Source of the DNA: Paractinoplanes deccanensis
Lineage (GTDB): Bacteria; Actinomycetota; Actinomycetes; Mycobacteriales; Micromonosporaceae
Reading direction: 5' to 3'
Assembly: GCF_016862115.1 (NCBI RefSeq)
Contig: NZ_BOMI01000063.1
Location: 1 to 64,000, forward strand
Length of the DNA: 64,000 bases
Part shown: in pieces, positions 58,282 through 64,000 of the stretch
Layout: each line of letters begins with the position of its first letter
Numbering within the stretch: the stretch's first letter is position 1
Position numbers and translations under genes: made by a program
Notes under the pieces: generated by a model
Told to the model about the DNA's origin: nothing
The model's input: the letters and a program-made list of their open reading frames with translations, nothing else
Database searches by the model: none

Positions 58282-59466
58282 TCATGAGAAGCGGGCGGCG
58301 ATCCAGTCGGCGACGGTCTCGGCCGAGGCGAAGACGGCGCCGTCGTGCGTCTGGCCGGGGAGCTTGTCGTAGCGGACGGGACGGTAGTCGTCGAGCTGGT
58401 CGACCAGGATGTCGGTGATGGGCGCGGGAACGGCCTCGTCGGCGGTGCCCTGCACGATCAGGACGGGTGCGCTGGGCGCGGACTGGCCCGGGTTGTCGTA
58501 GTGGGCCAGCTTGGCGATCCACGAGTCGGGCAGCTGCCCGCCGTCGAGCAGCTGGGTGGCGGTCAGCGGCGCGTAGGCGGCCAGGATCTCGTTGAGGCAG
58601 CCGGTCTCGAGCACGCCGGCGCGCTGACGGGCCGGCGCGGCGAGAACGTCGGCGGGCCGGAACGAGGGCTCCACGGCGTTCAGCCCGGAGAGGCCCATCA
58701 CCAGATAGCCCTGACCGGCGGTGCCGGGAATCTGCGGCGCGAGCAGGTCGACGTTCGAGACCGGCGCGATGCCGGCGGTGCCACGCAGGACCAGATCGCC
58801 GTCGTACGAGGGCGCGAGCTGACTGGCGAACAAGGCACCCTGGCCGCCCTGCGAGTGCCCGGCGACCGCGTACCGCAGACCCAGACCGGAATCGAGCCGC
58901 CGGGCGGCCCGGACGCTGTCGATGATGGAGCGGCCCTCGCTCTCACCGATCAGGTACGGGTGCTCCTGCGCGGTGCCGAGCCCCGGATAGTCGGGCGCGG
59001 CCACGGTCCAGCCCCGGCTGAGCAACTCGGCGACGGCGGCCCGCGCCTCGGGCCAGAAGACATCCGGGTGCGTCGAGGGCGCGCAGCGGTCGGCGAGCCC
59101 GGTGGTGCCGTGCGCCCACACCACGACCCGCTTCACCCGGCCGACACGGGGCGTGAGCACGAGACCGGTCGCGGGCACCCGCTCACCGCGCACGTCGGTC
59201 GTCACGTAGGTGACGAGCCGAGCGGTGGCGGCCTTGTTGAGCGGCTCGGGCAGGGTCGCGGCCTCGCTGCTGATGACGCTGCCGGGCGGGGCGCTGCTCT
59301 TCGCCCGCGAGCCGCCGGGGGCAGGCTTGACCGACGGCGCGGCGGCCCGCACGGGCGCGTGCGCCGGCTCCGCCTCCGCCGGCGTCCCGCCCGCCTCCGT
59401 TGCGGTCACGATGGCGCCGCTGCCGATCAGCAGCGAGGCCGCCAGCAGCCGATGGACTCTCCTCAT
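58282..59466 (-). CDS. Secreted LIP-type lipase / esterase
   Basis: A 394-residue exported serine hydrolase. The N-terminus MRRVHRLLAASLLIGSGAIV is a Sec signal, followed by an Ala/Pro-rich spacer. The catalytic motif AGHSQGGQGAL (Ser), QGTADEAVP (Asp) and GQTHDGAVF (His) form the triad of the fungal-type secretory lipase (LIP) family common in actinomycetes. ATG 59466 has GGGAG 5 bp upstream, better than the upstream GTG/TTG codons. It faces a LysR gene across a 211-bp gap that is AT-richer and holds both promoters. Confidence 0.92.
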   Translation of the reverse strand: MRRVHRLLAASLLIGSGAIVTATEAGGTPAEAEPAHAPVRAAAPSVKPAPGGSRAKSSAPPGSVISSEAATLPEPLNKAATARLVTYVTTDVRGERVPATGLVLTPRVGRVKRVVVWAHGTTGLADRCAPSTHPDVFWPEARAAVAELLSRGWTVAAPDYPGLGTAQEHPYLIGESEGRSIIDSVRAARRLDSGLGLRYAVAGHSQGGQGALFASQLAPSYDGDLVLRGTAGIAPVSNVDLLAPQIPGTAGQGYLVMGLSGLNAVEPSFRPADVLAAPARQRAGVLETGCLNEILAAYAPLTATQLLDGGQLPDSWIAKLAHYDNPGQSAPSAPVLIVQGTADEAVPAPITDILVDQLDDYRPVRYDKLPGQTHDGAVFASAETVADWIAARFS

Positions 59467-59677
59467 GCGCACTCCCAAGCGTCCGACGTCAACGCCGGAG
59501 ACCTTAAGGGCGGCATATCAGAAATGTCGGCAATGTAACTCGCTCGTCGCGCGCCCGCGCCCGATCGGGTGACGGCGCGTCCCCGCCGGTTGGTGCCGGC
59601 CGCACCGGCGCCCCCCGCCAAGCCGCGCGTAACACTTCACGCCACTCTTGTGACATTGATGAACTACTCTCGTCTCG

Positions 59678-60634
59678 GTGGAGCTGGAACTGCGCCACCT
59701 GCGCCTGGTCTGCGCGATCGCCGACGCGGGCAGTGTCACCAAGGCCGCGGCCGTGCTGGGGATCGCTCAGCCCGCGCTCGCCACGCAGCTTCGGCGGGTG
59801 GAGCGGATGCTGGGCGGCCCGCTCTTCGTGCGCGGCCGGCGGGGCGTGCTGCCCACCGAGCTCGGCGATCTCGTGCTCGCCCGCGCGCGGGTGCTGATCC
59901 CGGCCGTCAGCGGCCTGCACGACGAGGTGAGCGTGCTGGCCACCGCCGGCGACGATGTGCGGTTCCGTATCGGAGCCACGAACGGGCCGATCGTCGCGGG
60001 TCTCGTTCAGCGGCTCGCCGACGCGTACCCGGGCCGGCCCGTCTCGGTCCACTCGACCTGGTCGGAGAACGAGATCGTGCGCATGGTGCAGGACGGCCGG
60101 CTCGACTATGCGCTGGTCGGTGCCTGCGCCACCGGCCGGCCCGGCAGCGACGACGCGACCGGGCTGTCCTGGCGGGTGATCTGCGTGGACCCGGTCTGGG
60201 TGCTGCTCGACGAGCACCATCCGCTCGCCGCCCGCGACGAGGTGGGCCTGGGCGAGCTCGCGGGCGAGCAGTGGGTCAGCGCCCCGGGTGACGGCTGCTT
60301 CAACGAGTGCTTCGCCGCCGCCTGCGCCCGGGCCGGGTTCGCCCCGCGCTTCCCGTACGAGATGGACGCCGGCGCCGTCTTCGATCTGGTCACCTCCGGC
60401 CGCGCCGTGGCCCTGTGCCAGGCCACCGTCCGCGACGTCCCGGGCGCCGTCGCCGTGCCGCTGGCCGGCTCACCGCTGAGCTGGCGCCACCTGCTCGGCT
60501 GGGACTCGCACGCGTCCGCCGCCGACGTGGCCGCCCTCGCCACCGCCTCCTACCTCGAGATCGTCGCCCGCCGGCCCCGCTACGCCGCCTGGCTCGCCGG
60601 CCACCCCGGTTTCGGAGCCGTCCGGGCGCCGTGA
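59678..60634 (+). CDS. LysR-family transcriptional regulator
   Basis: A 318-residue regulator. The N-terminal winged helix reads LRHLRLVCAIADAGSVTKAA, GIAQPALATQLRRVE and LGGPLFVRGRRG. The C-terminal two-lobe ligand domain follows (DGRLDYALVG, FDLVTSGRAVALCQA). Start GTG 59678. The GTGA overlap with the downstream MFS gene shows co-transcription; the divergent lipase is another possible target. Effector unknown. Confidence 0.92.
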   Translation: MELELRHLRLVCAIADAGSVTKAAAVLGIAQPALATQLRRVERMLGGPLFVRGRRGVLPTELGDLVLARARVLIPAVSGLHDEVSVLATAGDDVRFRIGATNGPIVAGLVQRLADAYPGRPVSVHSTWSENEIVRMVQDGRLDYALVGACATGRPGSDDATGLSWRVICVDPVWVLLDEHHPLAARDEVGLGELAGEQWVSAPGDGCFNECFAAACARAGFAPRFPYEMDAGAVFDLVTSGRAVALCQATVRDVPGAVAVPLAGSPLSWRHLLGWDSHASAADVAALATASYLEIVARRPRYAAWLAGHPGFGAVRAP

Positions 60635-61809
60635 GCTCGCGCCTCGCCGCGGTGTTCGTGAGGTGGACGTGGTGCCGCGCCGCCCTGCACCGGGGGTGGT
60701 GGTCGGTGACCAGCGTCTACCTGGTGGTGGACGCCGGCCTGGCGGCGTCCGAGCTGGTGCTGATCGGCGTCGCCCAGTCGCTTGCCGCGCTGGTGTTCGA
60801 GCTGCCGGCCGGCCTGGTCGCCGACACGGTGAGCCGCAAGTGGTCGCTGGTGGTCTCGCACCTGCTGATGGGTGCCGCCATGCTGGCCACGGGGCTGGTC
60901 GGCGGTTTCGTGCCGCTGCTGGTGACGCAGATGGTGTGGGGCCTGTCCTGGAACCTCGCGAGCGGCGCGGACGTGGCGTGGGTCAGCGACGAGCTGGACG
61001 ATCCGGCGGCCGTCGCGGTGGTGCTGGTCCGCGCCGAGCAGGCCCAGCTCACCGGGACGGTCGCGGGGCTGGTGGGCGTCGGCGCGCTGGCCTGGCTGAT
61101 CGAGCCCGGCCCGGCCATGGTGCTGGCGGGCGCGGCCATGGTCCTGCTCGGCCTGTACGTCGTGACCCGTTTCCCGGAGCGCCGGTTCCGCCCCGTGCGG
61201 GGCCGCTTCTGGCACACCTCGTGGTCGGTCCTGGCGCGCGCGTCGGCCCTGGTGCGCCGTAGCCGCCTCGTCCTCGCCCTCGTCGCGGCGACGTTTCTGG
61301 CGCAGGGGGTCGCGGGCGCGTTCGGCCGCCTCTATCCGCTGAGGCTGGTCGACATCGGCCTCGCCGTCGACCCGGTGCTGTGGATGGCGGCCCTGGGCGT
61401 GTTGATGAGTGTCGCCGGCGCGGCCGCGCTGCGCCTGGTGCGCGCGCACATCGACGGCGAGGGGACGTTGCGCCGGGGATGCGTCGTCACCTGCGTGGCC
61501 GCCTCCGCCGGCGTCATCGGCCTGGCCTTCGCCCCGGAGTACGGCAGCGGCAGCCTGGCGGTGCTGCTGGCCGCCGGCGCGTTGCCGCTGAACCGGGCGT
61601 TCGGCACGATCTGGATCAACCAGCAGACCGCCGCCGTCACCCGGGCCACGGTCCACTCGCTGCTGGCTCAGGCCAAGTATCTGGGCGAGATCGCCTGCGG
61701 AGCCGCCATCGCCGCGGTGGCCCACCTGGCCACGGCGTCCGCGGCGCTGCTGGCTTCGGGCGCGTTGCTGATGGCCGCCGCGCTGCTTCTGCCCCGCAGG
61801 CAAGGCTAG
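60631..61809 (+). CDS. MFS transporter (12-TM type)
   Basis: A 392-residue membrane protein with about 12 hydrophobic helices. Motif A is degenerate: LVADTVSRKWSLVVSHLLMG. Related proteins are annotated only as 'MFS transporter'. It begins at GTG 60631, overlapping the LysR stop by 4 bp (GTGA), and so is likely regulated with it. Its stop shares a CTAG with the stop of the convergent membrane protein. Substrate unknown. Confidence 0.85.
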   Translation: MSSRLAAVFVRWTWCRAALHRGWWSVTSVYLVVDAGLAASELVLIGVAQSLAALVFELPAGLVADTVSRKWSLVVSHLLMGAAMLATGLVGGFVPLLVTQMVWGLSWNLASGADVAWVSDELDDPAAVAVVLVRAEQAQLTGTVAGLVGVGALAWLIEPGPAMVLAGAAMVLLGLYVVTRFPERRFRPVRGRFWHTSWSVLARASALVRRSRLVLALVAATFLAQGVAGAFGRLYPLRLVDIGLAVDPVLWMAALGVLMSVAGAAALRLVRAHIDGEGTLRRGCVVTCVAASAGVIGLAFAPEYGSGSLAVLLAAGALPLNRAFGTIWINQQTAAVTRATVHSLLAQAKYLGEIACGAAIAAVAHLATASAALLASGALLMAAALLLPRRQG

Positions 61810-62810
61810 AGCGGCTCCACCTCCAGCGTGCCCACGCCGCCCACCGCGTCGATCTCGAGGCCGCCGCCGTCGTCGCCGGAGGCCTTGCGGGTGTCGCCGG
61901 GCTCGAGGTTCTCGTCGCGGTCGCCGTTGAGGGTGGCCTCGCCGATGCCCTCCCGGACGTGCAGCTTGACCGGGAATGATCCCTCGGTGCGGATGCGCCA
62001 GGTGTGCACGCCGCCCGACATGCGCAGCGGGATGGTGGCGTCCTGGCGGGGCAGTGTCATGTCGAAATTGTTCGCGCCGCCCTGGAGGTCGAACGCGGTG
62101 ACCTTGCCGTCGGCCATCGCGAAGCCGGCACGGCGTACCCCGTGGGTGGTCCTGATGGTCCAGGCGATGCGCTCGTCGAGGACGACGTCGACGCGTGCCT
62201 CGCCGTCGTTGTCGTTGCCCCTGGTGGTCAGGGTGAGCGTGGTGTCCTTCAGCGTCGCGTCGGGGGTGACGCTGCTGTCGTCGGGGGTGGTGACGCGGGC
62301 GATGCCGTTGTTGGGCGGGCGGCCGACCGACACGTTGAGCTCGCGCATGCCGCCGGCCACCACGAACGTGGCGGCGGGGAAGGCCGGGCCGGCGGGCGCC
62401 TTGGCCGGCGGCGGTGCCGAGGAGGGCGGGGACGACGGTGCCGCCGGGGACGCGGAGGCCGAGGCCGAGGGCGAGGCCGGCGCGGGTTCGATGGAGACCG
62501 GCGGGCTCGGCGACGGCACGACGATCTCGGGACCGGCCGCGGCGGTGGGCGGGGTGGCGGGCGCGGGGCGTTCGGAGGTGGTCACCATGCGCAGCAGCAC
62601 GACGCCGCTGACCGCCACCACGACGACCGAGCCGATCACGCCGGCCATCAGGCCCAGGCGGTGCCGCTTGCGCCCGGGTGCGGGGTCGCTCTCCTCCTGG
62701 GGGTACGCCGTGGCGCCGCCCCCGCCGTTCCTGTCGGGCCAGTAGTCCGAGATCCTCGGCCAGCCAGCGGTTTCGTCCAGCGTGGGCTGCTGCGGGCCAG
62801 AGCCGTCCAT
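61806..62810 (-). CDS. Single-pass membrane protein with an extracytoplasmic beta domain
   Basis: A 334-residue protein. A ~50-residue cytosolic tail is followed by one helix (LMAGVIGSVVVVAVSGVVLL), a long Ala/Ser/Pro linker and a C-terminal beta-rich domain (NVSVGRPPNNGIARVTTPDD and AWTIRTTHGVRRAGFAMADG) that resembles no named family I know. ATG 62810 has GAGGAG upstream. It is divergent from another single-pass surface protein with a similar tail-helix-linker-domain plan, so the two may act together at the envelope. Confidence 0.7.
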   Translation of the reverse strand: MDGSGPQQPTLDETAGWPRISDYWPDRNGGGGATAYPQEESDPAPGRKRHRLGLMAGVIGSVVVVAVSGVVLLRMVTTSERPAPATPPTAAAGPEIVVPSPSPPVSIEPAPASPSASASASPAAPSSPPSSAPPPAKAPAGPAFPAATFVVAGGMRELNVSVGRPPNNGIARVTTPDDSSVTPDATLKDTTLTLTTRGNDNDGEARVDVVLDERIAWTIRTTHGVRRAGFAMADGKVTAFDLQGGANNFDMTLPRQDATIPLRMSGGVHTWRIRTEGSFPVKLHVREGIGEATLNGDRDENLEPGDTRKASGDDGGGLEIDAVGGVGTLEVEPL

Positions 62811-62920
62811 GGCGTCGTCTCCTCGTGCGGGCGCCGTCATCGGGGAGTACGGGCCGCGGGCGCGGAAAGTTCGATCACGATCGGTCGCGTGAGAAATCTT
62901 GCCATTGGCGACCTTCGCCG

Positions 62921-62954
62921 TAAGAATGCCTTTTCGACGGCTTAAGAATGCCTT
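62921..62954. promoter_or_regulatory. 12-bp direct repeat, 22 bp apart, in the divergent promoter
   Basis: TAAGAATGCCTT occurs at 62921-62932 and 62943-62954, the same face of the helix two turns apart. It ends 21 bp before the start of the AbfB-domain gene. Good candidate for a regulator (for example a response regulator) that binds direct repeats. Confidence 0.6.
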
Positions 62955-62975
62955 AGCGAGCGCCCGCGGAGCGGA

Positions 62976-63878
62976 ATGCAGATGACCGATGATGATAGGG
63001 ACGAGGGTCTGCGCATCGGTGGTTGGGTGCCCTATCGCGAGCCCGGCGCGCGCCCGGCCGCTTCGCCCCGGCGCGTTCCTCCGCTGATTCCGCCGCCCGA
63101 CGGCGCCGCGCCGATCCGGGGCCGCCTCGCGGCGCTCGCCGGGGTGCGGCGGACGTCGCCGTTGCGGGGCCGCCGGGCGGTTGTCGCCGCGACCACCGGG
63201 GCGGTCATCGCCGTCATCGGCGTCACCGTGCTGGCCCTGCGCGACGACCGGCCGGCGCCCCCGCCGCTCGGGCAGCGCGAGCAGCTCGCGGTGCCTCCGT
63301 TCAGCCCGGCCGCGCCCGTGTCGATCCTGCCGTCTCCCACGAGGTCCACGCCTTCGGCCGCGACCCCGCCGGCGCCGCGGAGGCCGCCGGTCGTGACCAC
63401 GACGACGACCAGGCCGCCGCGGACGACGGCGCCGACGACGAAACCGCCCGCGCCGGCCCTGCTGCCCGGCGCCACGGTCGGTCTCGCGGCGGCGGAGCGG
63501 CCCGGGAGCCGGTTGCGGCACCGCGACTTCCTGGCCCGCGTCGAGGAGATCCGCTCCGAGGACGACCGCGCCGACGCGCGTTTCACCGTGCGCGGCGGAT
63601 TGGCCGGCCGCGACTGTGTCTCGTTCGAATCAGTGAACTTTCCTGGCCATTTCTTGCGGCATCGCGACTTCGTGCTCCGGCTGGACCGCCATGACCGTTC
63701 GCCATTGTTCGCCGAAGACGCAACATTTTGCCCCCGGTCCGCCGGTGACGGCGGCGCGCTGGTGCTGGAGTCCGTGAATTATCCGGGCCACTTCCTCGTC
63801 GCCCACTTCCGCGGCGTCCGCCTCGAGCGGGTGGCGCCCGGCCGGGCCACCGCCTTCGTCGTAAAGACGCCACTTTGA
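62976..63878 (+). CDS. Membrane-anchored protein with an AbfB (CBM42-like) domain
   Basis: A 300-residue protein: ~65-residue cytosolic tail, one helix (AATTGAVIAVIGVTVLAL), a Pro/Thr-rich spacer with TTTTTRPPRTTAPTTK, and a C-terminal beta-trefoil AbfB domain with repeated motifs RLRHRDFLARV, FPGHFLRHRDFVLRL and YPGHFLVAHF. AbfB/CBM42 domains bind arabinofuranose side chains. No catalytic domain is present, so it probably binds sugar at the cell surface. Starts 62976 and 62982 are both possible. Confidence 0.85.
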   Translation: MQMTDDDRDEGLRIGGWVPYREPGARPAASPRRVPPLIPPPDGAAPIRGRLAALAGVRRTSPLRGRRAVVAATTGAVIAVIGVTVLALRDDRPAPPPLGQREQLAVPPFSPAAPVSILPSPTRSTPSAATPPAPRRPPVVTTTTTRPPRTTAPTTKPPAPALLPGATVGLAAAERPGSRLRHRDFLARVEEIRSEDDRADARFTVRGGLAGRDCVSFESVNFPGHFLRHRDFVLRLDRHDRSPLFAEDATFCPRSAGDGGALVLESVNYPGHFLVAHFRGVRLERVAPGRATAFVVKTPL

Positions 63879-63957
63879 CGACCGTTCGTCCTCTTGCGAT
63901 CACTCCGTGCACTGTGGTCGCCTGTCCTCCTCCCCCTTGTCGGTTGAGAGGTCGCCG

Positions 63958-64000
63958 TTGTTCGATGCCGCCCGCTACGACCGTGAGGTCCTGCGGCCGC
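63958..64000 (+). CDS. Start of a gene cut by the window edge
   Basis: TTG 63958 follows GAGAGG by 6 bp and opens LFDAARYDREVLRP, which looks like a real N-terminus; 14 codons are visible. Function cannot be judged. The gap 63879-63957 shows no other feature. Confidence 0.45.
   Translation, partial: MFDAARYDREVLRP

Noticed and set aside
1-64000. tRNA, rRNA, integrase or attachment sites
   Set aside because: I scanned intergenic gaps for tRNA-like arms, integrases and long direct repeats and saw none; a covariance-model search would be decisive.

Overview
The window is very GC-rich DNA (roughly 70% or more by eye) with many GTG/TTG starts, four-base start/stop overlaps and families typical of actinomycetes. 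These include AfsR/SARP, LAL-LuxR and NB-ARC regulators, DUF2332, DUF5995 and HelD relics, and a mycobacterial-type fadA2/fabG4/htdX locus. A filamentous actinobacterium of the Micromonosporaceae (Actinoplanes-like) is my best guess, from gene content only. I saw no rRNA, tRNA or CRISPR array. Everything here comes from reading the sequence; no database search was possible.

Layout. 1-780: non-coding low-complexity DNA ending in five ~62-bp tandem repeats. 785-9124: lipid enzymes: an SDR, a dipeptidase E relative, then acyl-CoA ligase, acyl-CoA dehydrogenase, MaoC hydratase and FabG4-type reductase facing a FadA2-type thiolase; two matching 14-bp dyads suggest one regulator. 9121-18036: a GGDEF-EAL protein, an MFS exporter with its TetR gene, an NB-ARC/TPR regulator and a BioD-like/SMI1 fusion. 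18069-23935: two epoxide hydrolases (one cytosolic, one Tat-exported) convergent with a LAL regulator. 24100-33265: small metabolic genes mixed with decayed genes (PARG, HelD, sigma factor, methyltransferase) and a divergent CDGSH / haem-oxygenase-like locus.

33372-45531 is the conflict and resistance block. It holds a membrane NACHT ATPase, an aminoglycoside-phosphotransferase-like gene, an Erm rRNA methylase with a WhiB7-like promoter, a leader ORF and alternative hairpins, a multi-PAS histidine kinase, and a two-gene SIR2 + membrane STAND NTPase operon. The SIR2-STAND pair is the best candidate for an undescribed immune system.

47454-53137: a secreted phospholipase A2; a GNAT/SIS/N-succinylamino-acid-racemase operon facing an M20 deacylase, which together match the D- to L-amino-acid conversion route; then an imine-reductase-like enzyme with a divergent HxlR regulator. 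53617-64000: an operon ending in a SARP fused to an alpha/beta hydrolase, an aldo-keto reductase with a 19-bp-spacer promoter, a secreted lipase, a LysR/MFS pair and two divergent membrane-anchored surface proteins.

Recurring themes are translational coupling by ATGA/GTGA/TGATG overlaps, convergent genes that overlap at their stops (twice sharing one CTAG), S/P/T-rich repeat insertions inside enzymes, and a high number of gene relics.
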